The notes under the pieces are model-generated. The model was not told where the DNA came from, searched no databases, and was given only the letters and a program-made list of their open reading frames with translations. Positions 25,371-33,941 of a DNA stretch of 33,993 nt are shown one piece after another (within the stretch, counting starts at the first letter, position 1; each line of letters starts with the position of its first letter). Both the position numbers and the translations under genes were made by a program. Origin of the DNA: Desulfosporosinus sp. (GTDB taxonomy: Bacteria > Campylobacterota > Campylobacteria > Campylobacterales > Arcobacteraceae); contig DYPS01000022.1 of assembly GCA_020719775.1 (NCBI GenBank), positions 1-33,993 of the forward strand, given 5' to 3'.

Positions 25371-26600
25371 ATGTCATTTAACTTATTAAACTTATCTCCA
25401 AAAATAAACTTAGCATTGGAAAACAATAATTATAGGTATCCCACACCTATTCAAGAAGAAGTTATCCCTCTTATTTTAAATGGGCGAGATATTGTGGCAA
25501 AATCAAAAACAGGGAGTGGAAAAACAGCTAGTTTTGTATTGCCGATATTACATCAATATTCCTTGAAAGAAGAGTCTAAAAAAAGAAAAATCAAAGTACT
25601 TGTTTTAACGCCTACCAGAGAGTTAACTATTCAAGTAGCAGATACGTTTCGAATTTTTAGTCAATATTTAGAACAGAAACCTAAAATTGTAACGGTTATT
25701 GGTGGACAAAATATAGGTGATCAGTTGATTGAGATTCAACAAGGTTGTGATATTGTTGTGGCTACTTCTGGACGGCTTTTGGATATTATAGAAAAAAAAC
25801 AAATTGATTTATCTTCTTTAGAATACTTTATTCTAGATGAAGCAGATAAGATGCTTGATTTAGGATTTGCTGATGAACTTGATGCAATTCTTTCAATACT
25901 TCCATTAAAGAGAAATAATTTCCTTTTCTCAGCTACATATCCACCTAAAATGTTATCTATAGTATCAAAAATAACTTCCAATGCTACAGAAATATCAATA
26001 GAAGATACAACAAAAACTAACGAAAACATTACCCAAAGAGCTATTCTTGTATCAAAAGAGAGAAGAAGTTCACTTCTACAAAAGCTTATTAAAGAGAATG
26101 ATTTTGATAAGGTATTGGTTTTTATGGCAAACAAAAGAGCAAGTGATAATATTGCAGCAAAGTTCAGAAAATACGGCTTTTTGGCCAATTCTTTTCATGG
26201 TGATTTGATACAAGAGGACAGGATCTATACTCTTGAAGCATTTAAAAATGAAAAGATAAAAATACTTTTTTCAACAGATATAGCAAGTCGTGGATTGCAT
26301 ATTGATGATATTGATTGTGTTATCAATTTTGATTTACCACGAAGTACGGATGATTATATTCATAGAATTGGTAGAACAGGCAGAGCTGGCAAAAATGGGG
26401 TAGCTATCTCATTTGTAGACAATGAAACTTACTCACATTTTAAATTTATAGAAAAAAAATGTAATATCCAAATTAAAATGGAAACGATAGCAGGATTTGA
26501 GCTTGAGGTTATGACCCCTTTAAAACAAAAAGGTCAAGCACCAACCAAAGGGAAAAGAAAAAGTAAAAAAGACAAGTTAAGAGAGGCAGAAGGGAAATAG
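25371..26600 (+). CDS. DEAD-box ATP-dependent RNA helicase (RhlE/DeaD-like)
   Basis: A 409-residue helicase with all main motifs in order: Q motif YPTPIQEEVIP, Walker A SKTGSGKTAS (about 44), PTRELT, DEAD (about 155), SAT (about 186), STDIASRG, and HRIGRTGRAG (about 330). It unwinds short RNA duplexes in ribosome assembly or mRNA turnover. The C-terminal extension is a short basic tail (TKGKRKSKKDKLREAEGK). AGGAAACAAA precedes the ATG, 33 bp after dnaB, so it probably ends the asmA-dnaB unit. The subfamily cannot be fixed from motifs alone. Confidence 0.93.
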   Translation: MSFNLLNLSPKINLALENNNYRYPTPIQEEVIPLILNGRDIVAKSKTGSGKTASFVLPILHQYSLKEESKKRKIKVLVLTPTRELTIQVADTFRIFSQYLEQKPKIVTVIGGQNIGDQLIEIQQGCDIVVATSGRLLDIIEKKQIDLSSLEYFILDEADKMLDLGFADELDAILSILPLKRNNFLFSATYPPKMLSIVSKITSNATEISIEDTTKTNENITQRAILVSKERRSSLLQKLIKENDFDKVLVFMANKRASDNIAAKFRKYGFLANSFHGDLIQEDRIYTLEAFKNEKIKILFSTDIASRGLHIDDIDCVINFDLPRSTDDYIHRIGRTGRAGKNGVAISFVDNETYSHFKFIEKKCNIQIKMETIAGFELEVMTPLKQKGQAPTKGKRKSKKDKLREAEGK

Positions 26601-26661
26601 TGGGCAAGGGAGTGGGAGTGTAGTAAATTCTGTGTCAGCATGGGCTGTAAGGGACTGTAAA

Positions 26662-27564
26662 TTATTTTCTCTCATCTAAAAAACTCCAAGCGACAAATCT
26701 TGTCATTTTTTGCCCCTGTTTCATCTCTATTGTTTCAATTTTGAGGGGATTTACTTTCTTAAGCGTTCTATAAATATCTTTGAGATTCTCTTTTTTGGAC
26801 ACAAGAGTTGTAAACCACAAAGAGTTATTTTTAAATCTTTCACTCTCGATAATCATTTTTTTTATAAAAGCTAACTCTCCACCCTCACACCAAAGTTCGT
26901 TTGATTGACCTGCAAAGTTAAGTGTTGCATTGGTAGTTTTTTGTTTTGTAAGATTTGATACTTTTCTATTACTTCCATTTTGAGACTCTTGGGCATTTTT
27001 ATGAAATGGGGGATTGCACATCGTAAAATCAAATCTATCGTTTGGCTGTATGATATCTATAAAGATATTGTTTTTATTTTTTTGTAGTTTTGGAGTGATA
27101 TTGTTTTTGAGTTTTTCATTTAAATCAATAATCTTTTGAATATTTTGGATAGAAATAGGGTCGATATCGGAAGCTACAAACTTCCAATTATACACACAAA
27201 CCCCAATAATAGGATAAATACAATTTGCCCCAACTCCTATATCAAGCCCTTTTAATTCTTTCCTGTCTTTAAACAAATCACCAATATAATGGAGATAATC
27301 AGCTCGCCCAGGGATTGGTGGGCAGAGATAATTTGTTGGAATTTCCCATTTTTTTATCCCGTAATGATGTTCTAAAAGGGTTTTATTTAGTGTAAGTACC
27401 GCTTTTGGATTAGCAAAATCTATGGAATGATTACCATATTGATTTAAAAAAACATATTGTTGTAAAGTTGGATTTGTTCTACAAAGTACTTGAAAATCAT
27501 ATTTGGTATTGTGTATATTTCTTGGATGAAGTGTTTTTGTTTGTTGTTTTTCTATCATAACCAT
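26662..27564 (-). CDS. rlmF: 23S rRNA (adenine-1618-N6)-methyltransferase
   Basis: A 300-residue class I SAM-dependent methyltransferase. The start KQQTKTLHPRNIHNTKYDF is the RlmF signature. LKGLDIGVGANCIYPIIG is the SAM-binding loop, and DFTMCNPPFH is the NPPF catalytic motif for adenine N6 methylation. WCEGGELAFIKKMI and the C-terminal strand block match the family. The start is the ATG at 27564 or the one two codons later. A hairpin covers the ribosome binding site (27565-27583). Convergent with the helicase gene, 61 bp apart. Confidence 0.93.
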   Translation of the reverse strand: MVMIEKQQTKTLHPRNIHNTKYDFQVLCRTNPTLQQYVFLNQYGNHSIDFANPKAVLTLNKTLLEHHYGIKKWEIPTNYLCPPIPGRADYLHYIGDLFKDRKELKGLDIGVGANCIYPIIGVCVYNWKFVASDIDPISIQNIQKIIDLNEKLKNNITPKLQKNKNNIFIDIIQPNDRFDFTMCNPPFHKNAQESQNGSNRKVSNLTKQKTTNATLNFAGQSNELWCEGGELAFIKKMIIESERFKNNSLWFTTLVSKKENLKDIYRTLKKVNPLKIETIEMKQGQKMTRFVAWSFLDERK

Positions 27565-27583
27565 AAAGGGGAAATCACCCTTT
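27565..27583 (-). promoter_or_regulatory. Hairpin covering the rlmF ribosome binding site
   Basis: In the minus-strand RNA the Shine-Dalgarno-like AAAGGG can pair with CCCTTT that directly touches the start codon (loop of 7). If real, the stem would hide the ribosome binding site and keep rlmF translation low. Confidence 0.35.
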
Positions 27584-27697
27584 TATCCTTCCTTTTTTTG
27601 TTGATGACTACCACAACCTTGTCAGTTATAAGAAAATGTGACTATCTAGAGACTCAAATTTTTCATTAAATCACATCCGTGTTGACTTCTTGAGAAT

Positions 27698-28768
27698 TTA
27701 GTGGATAAGCTCCCTGATTAGCTCTGTTGCATAACACCCCTTTGGTAAGGTAAACTCTAATTCAAAGTGATTTTTTTCATCATCATATTTACTTGTTATT
27801 TCAGTTGGAAAAATCCAAGCATATCTTCTAGTACCATCGACTATAGTTTTTCTATCAAATTCTTCTTCAAATCTTTTTGCAAGTCCAACAGCTAATTTTG
27901 CTTTTTTTCCAGCAAGAAGTCCTGTAGGAACTCTATCTTTGTTGAAAAATTTCTCTGCTTCACTTTCCACATCCTCAGCATAAAAAATTCGTCCATAAGG
28001 GTAGTGCTCCATAACATCACCCTCTAATACTTTAAATGGATGTTTTTGAGCTTTTATAGCTTTGAGTGTTGCTACATCTATTCCTACTTTTTCAGATATC
28101 TCTTTTGGTTCAAAAGCATCGATAAGCTTGCTAAGTTCGATTCGCTTACTTAACCATTCGTTAAATAAGATACTTTGGTAAGCATTGAGATACATTTGTG
28201 CTAATTTTCCATTGGCTACTTTAAGTGTCCCTTCACACAGTTGTTTCCCTTTTTCGTAGTTGTCTCCATCAATTCCAAATCTTTGAAATCCAAAATAGTT
28301 TGGCATACCATATTTCTCAATCGATTCTAAAACATTTTGAAGTTTGAGATTATCTCTATCAAGAACTCTTTTTAGCCTAATAAAAAATCTATTTCCTTTT
28401 AGATGACCTACTCGTATTTTATTATTGTGGTATTCAAATTTTAAAAATTTGATTTGTGGGTGTTCAAATTTTCGTAATTTCTCTTCAAAAGTTCGTGGCA
28501 TTGAGATAGTTTGTACAGTCATTGCATTTTTATCTTTTAGTCCTGCATAACCGATATCTCTACTTTTACACCCGATTCTATCACTGATTATTTGGACAGC
28601 ATCCCAAGTACTTAAATCTTTTTTTCGTAGAGTGAGGATAATATGCTCACCTTCACCACTAAATTCGTAAAGTGGTATCTCAGTAACCACAAAGTCATCT
28701 TTACTTTGTTTGAAATAAACATCTATCTTGCTATGATTTAAAAAGAATTGTTTCTCAGTATTGTGCAT
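27698..28768 (-). CDS. truD: tRNA pseudouridine(13) synthase
   Basis: A 356-residue TruD-family synthase modifying U13 in certain tRNAs. The catalytic Asp lies in GYAGLKDKNAMTVQ, and NYFGFQRFGIDGDNY is the second family signature. The start codon overlaps the dapA stop (TAATG), so the two are translated together. The last residues (CYATELIRELIH) match the family end. No clear terminator follows; about 130 bp of unassigned sequence lies between its stop and rlmF. Confidence 0.95.
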   Translation of the reverse strand: MHNTEKQFFLNHSKIDVYFKQSKDDFVVTEIPLYEFSGEGEHIILTLRKKDLSTWDAVQIISDRIGCKSRDIGYAGLKDKNAMTVQTISMPRTFEEKLRKFEHPQIKFLKFEYHNNKIRVGHLKGNRFFIRLKRVLDRDNLKLQNVLESIEKYGMPNYFGFQRFGIDGDNYEKGKQLCEGTLKVANGKLAQMYLNAYQSILFNEWLSKRIELSKLIDAFEPKEISEKVGIDVATLKAIKAQKHPFKVLEGDVMEHYPYGRIFYAEDVESEAEKFFNKDRVPTGLLAGKKAKLAVGLAKRFEEEFDRKTIVDGTRRYAWIFPTEITSKYDDEKNHFELEFTLPKGCYATELIRELIH

Positions 28769-29670
28769 TAAAATTTTACTACTTCATAATTTTCTAATAC
28801 TTTTTCAATTCTTTTCATATTTTCAATACTTGGAGCTACAAGTGGAAGTCTGTATTCTAAAGTATCTATAAGCCCAGCTAAATACATTGCTGCTTTGATT
28901 GGAATAGGATTACTTTCACAAAATAATATTTTATTGATAGGATATAGTTCTTCATTTATTTTTCTAGCTATTTCAAAATTTCCAGTAAGTGCTTCATTTA
29001 CAAGATGGCTTTTGAGATTTGGCAAAAGATTAGCGGTAACCGATGTGATTCCAGTTCCACCACAAGCTAAAATAGCATAATCAATAGCATCATCTCCACT
29101 TAAAATTTTAAGTTCTGGTCTTTGTGAAATAAGCTCAATTGTTCTCTCTAAACTTCCAGTAGCCTCTTTAATTCCATAGATATTTGGACAATCATCAAAA
29201 AGTCTGATAACAGTATCTGCTTGAATATCAACACCTGTTCTCCCAGGTACATTATAAAGCATTAGCCCCAAATCGGGAATAGCATTTGCTATTGTTTTGT
29301 AGTGTTGGTATAGACCCTCCTGTGATGGTTTGTTATAGTAAGGGGCAACAGAAAATAGGGCATCTACACCACATTTTTGAGCATGTTTTGCTATTTCAAC
29401 TGCTTCGTGAGTCGCATTTGATCCAGCACCAGCAAGAACTTTTACATTTGTTCCTTTACATACTTCAACTGCTATTTCGATGCATCTTTTGTGTTCTTCA
29501 TGAGTTAAAGTGGCACTTTCACCTGTTGTTCCAACTGGACAAATCGCGTTGATTCCATTGTTTATTTGTCTCTTAATAAGATTTGCATAAGTTTGCTCGT
29601 CTAATTTTCCATTTTTAAATGGTGTTATGATAGCTGTTGTAGAGCCAGTTACCATTGTGATTTCTGTCAT
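28768..29670 (-). CDS. dapA: 4-hydroxy-tetrahydrodipicolinate synthase
   Basis: A 300-residue class I aldolase that condenses pyruvate with aspartate semialdehyde, the entry to lysine and meso-diaminopimelate (peptidoglycan) synthesis. Seen are [10 protein letters not shown] (residues about 46-55), the proton-relay Tyr in [12 protein letters not shown], and the Schiff-base Lys in [12 protein letters not shown] 29670 (MTEITMV) and ATG 29655 are both possible; AGAGGA upstream favours the first. Operon with truD. Confidence 0.96.
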   Translation of the reverse strand: MTEITMVTGSTTAIITPFKNGKLDEQTYANLIKRQINNGINAICPVGTTGESATLTHEEHKRCIEIAVEVCKGTNVKVLAGAGSNATHEAVEIAKHAQKCGVDALFSVAPYYNKPSQEGLYQHYKTIANAIPDLGLMLYNVPGRTGVDIQADTVIRLFDDCPNIYGIKEATGSLERTIELISQRPELKILSGDDAIDYAILACGGTGITSVTANLLPNLKSHLVNEALTGNFEIARKINEELYPINKILFCESNPIPIKAAMYLAGLIDTLEYRLPLVAPSIENMKRIEKVLENYEVVKF

Positions 29671-29725
29671 TTCTCAAATTCCTCTCTTTTCAAATGTTAG
29701 TATGTTTTTGAATACCTGTTTTTAT

Positions 29726-30169
29726 TTATCCTAAAAGTTTTTTCACCATATCGTTGATTCTTTTTCCGTCTGCACTTCCACCAATTCTTTCTTTTGCTGG
29801 ATTCATAATTTTCCCCATATCTTTCATGCTAATTGCACCAGTTTCAGTGATAATAATTTGAATGATAGATTCAAGTTCTTCATCTGTAAGTTGTTTTGGA
29901 AGATAAAGCGCAAATACATCGATTTGTTCTTGCTCTTTATCCACTAAATCACCTCTTCCAGCAGTGCTGTATTGAGCTATAGCTTCCTCTCTTTGTTTGA
30001 TCCCTTTTTGGATAAGTTTGATAATATCATCATCCCCAAGTTCAATTCTATTGTCCACTTCAATTTGTTTAATCATAGTATTAATAGCTCTTATAGCATC
30101 TCTTTTTACTACTTCTTTATCTCTCATTGCTGTTTTTAAATCTTCTTTAAGAGTTTCTTTTAAGTTCAT
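29726..30169 (-). CDS. GatB/YqeY domain protein
   Basis: A 147-residue free-standing YqeY domain, related to the C-terminal tRNA-binding tail of GatB/GatE. The start MNLKETLKEDLKTAMRDKE, the YLPKQLTDEELE segment and the C-terminal GSADGKRINDMVKKLLG are characteristic. Its role in bacteria is not established; binding of tRNA is the usual proposal. GAGGAAATTATC precedes the ATG. It follows uup by 44 bp and may have its own promoter there. Confidence 0.9.
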   Translation of the reverse strand: MNLKETLKEDLKTAMRDKEVVKRDAIRAINTMIKQIEVDNRIELGDDDIIKLIQKGIKQREEAIAQYSTAGRGDLVDKEQEQIDVFALYLPKQLTDEELESIIQIIITETGAISMKDMGKIMNPAKERIGGSADGKRINDMVKKLLG

Positions 30170-30200
30170 GATAATTTCCTCAATTTTTATTATATTCGCG

Positions 30201-30235
30201 GATTATAACTTCATTATCCTTGTAAAGTTATAATC
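30201..30235. repeat. Inverted repeat across the end of uup
   Basis: Perfect 11-bp arms (GATTATAACTT / AAGTTATAATC) with a 13-base spacer. The uup stop codon lies in the spacer. On the minus strand the downstream arm contains TATAAT, a possible -10 for the YqeY-family gene 35-40 bp on. No T tract follows. Confidence 0.5.
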
Positions 30236-32172
30236 ATCTCTTCAATCTCTAGGTATCTTTCCACTTTTTCATCATACATTTTTGTGATATTTTCTAACTC
30301 TTTTGAGATAGTAACTATCCCTTTTTCTTCATAACATTTTGGATTTGAAAGACATTCATTGATATTTTTGATTTCAAGTTCGAGTTTTTCTATCTCATCT
30401 GGAAGATTTTCATAATCTTTTTGTTGCTGATAAGTGAGTTTGATTTTCTTTTTTGGAGCTTCAACTGTTGTGTGTATAAATGCTGGCTTTTTTTGATTTA
30501 AAAGTTCCTCTTTCTCCATCTGTTCTACATATTTCACATCTTTTTCATCTTCAAGATATTCACTGTATTTTTGGAAACTCTCTTCCAAAAGACCATCACC
30601 TTTAAAAATAAATAATTTTTTGGCGATTTTATCTACAAAATATCTATCGTGACTTACAAAAATCAAAGCCCCTTGAAAACTTTGTAGATACTCTTCAAGG
30701 ATATTAATTGTTGGAATATCTAGGTCATTTGTAGGCTCATCCATGATAAGAACATCAAATCTTTTAGTGAAGAGGAGGGCAAGGGCAATTCTATTTTTCT
30801 CCCCACCACTTAAAACGCCCACTTTTTTATCAAGGTACTCTTTTGGAAATAAAAAGTTTTTCAAGTATCCAAAAACATGCATACTTCGTCCATCGTTTAG
30901 TTCAACTCTATCCCCACCATTTGGACAAAATTGGTGCATAATCGTTTGATTTTCATCGAGCATCTCTCTATGTTGGTCAAAGTAACCGATTTTAAAGTCA
31001 CCTTTTTTAAAGCTTCCTTTGTCGATTTTGAGTCTTTCGAGGAAAACTTTGAGCATTGTAGATTTTCCGCTTCCATTTGGTCCAACGATAGCAATGGTGT
31101 CTTTTTGTAAAATTCTTGTGGTGAAATCTTTAATAAGTGGTTTATCTCCAAGTGTGAGATAAGCATTGTCAAGTTCAAAAAGCATTTTCTTTTTGTTGAC
31201 AATTTCACTTCCATTAAATGCTTTTTTCTCCCTATCGAGTTCCAGTTTCATTTTATTTATTTTTCCTGGATTCTTTTTAACATCTTCTTTTAGTTGGAAA
31301 TAATTATTTTTTCGCAGTTCATTTCTTTTTCTTCTAGCTGTTACTCCGTGTTGCATCCACCAAGCTTCATCTCTTAGTTTCCGCACCAAGTTTTCGTGGT
31401 CTCTTTGCATATTTAAAATCATTTGCTCTTTTTGTAAAAGATAATCTTTATATCCACCTTTAAACTTTGTCATCGTTCCATTTTCTATTTCTACTATATT
31501 TGTAGCGATATTATCTAGAAAATATCTATCATGTGAGATAAAAATAAGGGTAAATTTCTCTTTTAAAAGGATCTCTTCTAAAAACTCAACCATATACACA
31601 TCAAGGTGATTTGTTGGCTCATCAAGGAGGAGTACATCTGGTTTTTTAAGGATTAATCCTGCTAGTCCAACTCTTCGTTGCTCCCCTCCACTTAAAAGGG
31701 AAACATCTTTGTATTCATACTCTTTCAGCATAAACTCTTGTAAAACTCTTTGGATTTTATTATCCAAATCCCAAGCGTTATGATGGTCTAAAAAGATACT
31801 TAAAGTAGATTGTCTTTGAAGTAACTCTTCATTCTCATAATCCTCAGCGATTTGTAAAGCAAGAGCATCGTATTCTCTTTGAGCAGCTTTGAGCTCTACT
31901 AGTTGTTCTTCGATAGCTTCTCGCACCGTAGTTCCAGCTTTAAATTTTGGTTGCTGTTCAAGCATCTCAATCTTGACAGATTTATCAACTGCTATCTCAC
32001 CACTATCTGCTTCTGTTTCCCCTGTGAGGATTTTCATAAAAGTTGATTTTCCTTGACCATTTTGTCCAATGACAGCAACTCTTTGCCCAACTTCAAGGGT
32101 AAAATCTACATCTTTTAAAATTACTTTGATGTCATATTGTTTGCTTATTTTTTGTATATCTATGATTGCCAT
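30214..32172 (-). CDS. uup: ABC-F family ATPase, Uup-like
   Basis: A 652-residue soluble protein with two ABC domains and no membrane segment. Domain 1 has GQNGQGKST (about 35), LSGGEQRRVGLAG and DEPTNHLD. A linker rich in charged residues follows. Domain 2 has GPNGSGKST (about 366), LSGGEKNRIALA and DEPTNDLD. The C-terminal 90 residues (LTYQQQKDYENLPDEIEKLE and on) form the coiled coil that in Uup binds DNA. ABC-F proteins act on the ribosome or, for Uup, in genome stability. Resistance-type ABC-F is less likely because of the Uup coiled coil. Confidence 0.9.
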   Translation of the reverse strand: MAIIDIQKISKQYDIKVILKDVDFTLEVGQRVAVIGQNGQGKSTFMKILTGETEADSGEIAVDKSVKIEMLEQQPKFKAGTTVREAIEEQLVELKAAQREYDALALQIAEDYENEELLQRQSTLSIFLDHHNAWDLDNKIQRVLQEFMLKEYEYKDVSLLSGGEQRRVGLAGLILKKPDVLLLDEPTNHLDVYMVEFLEEILLKEKFTLIFISHDRYFLDNIATNIVEIENGTMTKFKGGYKDYLLQKEQMILNMQRDHENLVRKLRDEAWWMQHGVTARRKRNELRKNNYFQLKEDVKKNPGKINKMKLELDREKKAFNGSEIVNKKKMLFELDNAYLTLGDKPLIKDFTTRILQKDTIAIVGPNGSGKSTMLKVFLERLKIDKGSFKKGDFKIGYFDQHREMLDENQTIMHQFCPNGGDRVELNDGRSMHVFGYLKNFLFPKEYLDKKVGVLSGGEKNRIALALLFTKRFDVLIMDEPTNDLDIPTINILEEYLQSFQGALIFVSHDRYFVDKIAKKLFIFKGDGLLEESFQKYSEYLEDEKDVKYVEQMEKEELLNQKKPAFIHTTVEAPKKKIKLTYQQQKDYENLPDEIEKLELEIKNINECLSNPKCYEEKGIVTISKELENITKMYDEKVERYLEIEEMIITLQG

Positions 32173-32262
32173 ATTTGTTTTGTTATCTCTTTGTATTTCT
32201 AATTATTTAATCATTTATGATACCAAAATTATAGTTAAGGGCTAATTGTATCGTTTTAAATA

Positions 32263-32505
32263 GTGAAAGATTTTTCTATTTTAGAAAATGGTCAAAAAAT
32301 GATACAAGTGAGTGATAATGGTGGTGGTGTTCCCGATGAACAAATAAAGGATATTTTTGAACCACATTTTACGATAAAAACTACAGGTAGTGGTGTGGGA
32401 CTTTATATGCCAAAACAAATTATGCACAAAATAAATGGTGATATCACTGTAGAAAATAGAGAAACTAGATATGGGAAAGGTGCTTCATTTGGTTTAATGT
32501 TGTAG
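32263..32505 (+). pseudogene. Histidine-kinase ATPase-domain remnant
   Basis: An 80-codon plus-strand frame that begins in mid-domain. VSDNGGGVP (D/G1 box), IFEPHFTIK (F box) and GSGVGLYMPKQI (G2 box) are from the HATPase_c domain of a sensor kinase, followed by the usual last strand ENRETRYGKGASFGLML. The N box, the His phosphotransfer helix and any sensor part are missing. Only about 90 bp separate it from the start of uup, so the rest is deleted. A GTG at 32263 could start translation but a product would lack catalysis. No response regulator is nearby. Confidence 0.8.
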
Positions 32506-32531
32506 TAGTGAAAGAAAAAGAAGCATTTTAT

Positions 32532-32558
32532 AAAAGGGGAGTTTGCCACCCCTTTTTT
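32532..32558. terminator. Bidirectional intrinsic terminator after the peroxiredoxin gene
   Basis: Stem AAAAGGGG / CCCCTTTT with a 9-base loop, A-rich on one side and T-rich on the other. It begins just past the peroxiredoxin stop on the minus strand and also ends any transcript of the kinase remnant on the plus strand. Confidence 0.8.
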
Positions 32559-32562
32559 GTGA

Positions 32563-33267
32563 TTATGCCATTATCTCTTCGATAGTGATATAGTCTCCAA
32601 CTCTCCCTGTCATTTTTTCAACATCTGTATTTACTGGAAGTGTTTTTTTACCTGGAACCCAACCAGCAGGACAAACTTCACCTGTAGCAGTTGCATGTTG
32701 CCAAGCTCTTACTTGTCTTAAAAACTCATGTACATTTCGTCCAACCATTGGTGCTTGAACCTCTTGAGCTACTACAGTTCCCTCTGGATTGATTAAAAAT
32801 CTTCCTCTTAAAGCGATTCCTTCCTCTTCAATCATTACACCAAATGCTCTACTTACAGCTCCAGTTGTATCTGCACCAATTGTAAGTTTTAAACCAGCCA
32901 ATAAAGGTTCAGTTTCGACAAATCTTTTGTGAGAAAATTTTGTATCAGTTGATACCGCTAAAATCTCAACACCTAACTCTTGGAACTCATCATATTTTGC
33001 ATTCATTGCAGCTATTTCAGTAGGGCAAACAAATGTAAAATCAGCTGGGTAAAAACAAACTACTGTCCATTTCCCTTTGTAATCATCACTGTTTACTGTT
33101 ACATAGTGACCTGTTGCAGCATTATATGCATCCATTTTAAACTCTGGTGATTTTCTTAATACTAAACTTGAACTCATATTTTTTTCCTTTTTTTCTATAA
33201 TTGTATTTTCTTCTTGTGAAGTAACTTTTGTCTCTTCTATTGGTTTTGCACCTGTATCGCAAGCCAT
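32563..33267 (-). CDS. ahpC: 2-Cys peroxiredoxin (AhpC-like)
   Basis: A thiol peroxidase of the AhpC/Prx1 type, reducing H2O2, organic peroxides and peroxynitrite. The peroxidatic Cys is in FYPADFTFVCPTEI and the resolving Cys in GEVCPAGWVPGKK. The long form (ATG 33267, 234 residues) has a 30-residue polar, Glu/Lys-rich N-terminal extension beginning MACDTG. A second ATG at 33177 (MSSSLVLRKSPEFKMDAY) gives the normal-length 204-residue enzyme. Each ATG has its own AAGGA-type ribosome binding site, so both forms may be made. The manganese-exporter gene lies upstream on the same strand. Confidence 0.92.
   Translation of the reverse strand: MACDTGAKPIEETKVTSQEENTIIEKKEKNMSSSLVLRKSPEFKMDAYNAATGHYVTVNSDDYKGKWTVVCFYPADFTFVCPTEIAAMNAKYDEFQELGVEILAVSTDTKFSHKRFVETEPLLAGLKLTIGADTTGAVSRAFGVMIEEEGIALRGRFLINPEGTVVAQEVQAPMVGRNVHEFLRQVRAWQHATATGEVCPAGWVPGKKTLPVNTDVEKMTGRVGDYITIEEIMA
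33181..33190 (-). promoter_or_regulatory. Internal ribosome binding site for a short peroxiredoxin form
   Basis: The minus strand reads AAAGGAAAAA directly before the in-frame ATG at 33177, inside the coding region of the longer peroxiredoxin form. Strength and spacing are as good as at the first start. Confidence 0.5.
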
Positions 33268-33302
33268 TTTATTTCCTTTGTTTTAAAGTTATGGAAGTAT
33301 AT

Positions 33303-33327
33303 CTAAAGGATAAAAATTATCCTTTAG
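33303..33327. promoter_or_regulatory. Inverted repeat upstream of the peroxiredoxin gene
   Basis: Perfect 10-bp arms (CTAAAGGATA / TATCCTTTAG) with a 5-base spacer, 36 bp before the peroxiredoxin ATG and 64 bp after the mntP stop. No T tract follows, so an operator or 5'-UTR hairpin is as likely as a terminator of mntP. Confidence 0.45.
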
Positions 33328-33390
33328 TAAAGTTTAGTATAAATAAAAAATAATATTCTTATAAGTTTATACAATAAATAAAAGTATATA

Positions 33391-33941
33391 CTAATATAAA
33401 GTGTGTTCTATTAAAATCTTACATCCTATAGCAATAAGGATTACCCCACCTATCTTTTCAGCTTTATCTTCGAGGAATGTTCCCCCTTTTGTACCCAAAA
33501 ATACCCCAAGGTAACTAAAGAGAAATGTAATGATTCCAATTAAAATCATTGAAATAAAAGGATTCAGTGCAAGAAGTCCAAGGGTAAATCCAGCAGCCAT
33601 AGCATCAATACTTGTAGCTATTGCTAAAATCAAAAGGACTTTATCTGTGATAATCGAGATTTCATCTTCAGTATTCTCTTGAAAACTTTCATACAACATC
33701 TTCCCACCGATGGCACTTAAGAGGAGAAAAGCTACCCAATGGTCGATGGACTCTATAACGCTTCCAATTCCCAAACTTGCCAAATAGCCAATAAGTGGCA
33801 TAAGTGCTTGAAAGATTCCAAAAAAGAGGGCAACTTTTAAAGCTAAGGCTTTGTAAAATCTTGCGATTTTACCCTTAGCCCAATAGAAATAGCAAAAGCA
33901 TCCATCGATAATGCAAATGCTAATAATAAAACTTCAATCAT
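33391..33941 (-). pseudogene. mntP: Manganese efflux pump MntP, reading frame broken by one base
   Basis: The ATG at 33941 (AGGA upstream) opens MIEVLLLAFALSMDAFAISI, the first MntP helix with its conserved Asp. After GLRVKS this frame soon stops. From about 33876 to the stop at 33391 the protein continues one frame over: KGKIARFYKALALKVALFFG, QALMPLIGYLA, and the second repeat ATSIDAMAAGFTLG. Inserting one base near 33871-33881 restores a 183-residue, six-helix protein of normal MntP length. The family exports Mn2+, often induced by manganese. Error, mutation or frameshifting cannot be told apart here. M33801 opens the intact distal part (136 codons). Confidence 0.8.

Noticed and set aside
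27584-27697. Possible gene remnant or small RNA between rlmF and truD
   Set aside because: No frame, promoter-terminator pair or stable fold was visible by eye in this short gap.
30214-32172. Antibiotic-resistance ABC-F protein
   Set aside because: The C-terminal coiled coil with LTYQQQKDYE is typical of Uup housekeeping proteins, and there is no sign of transfer.
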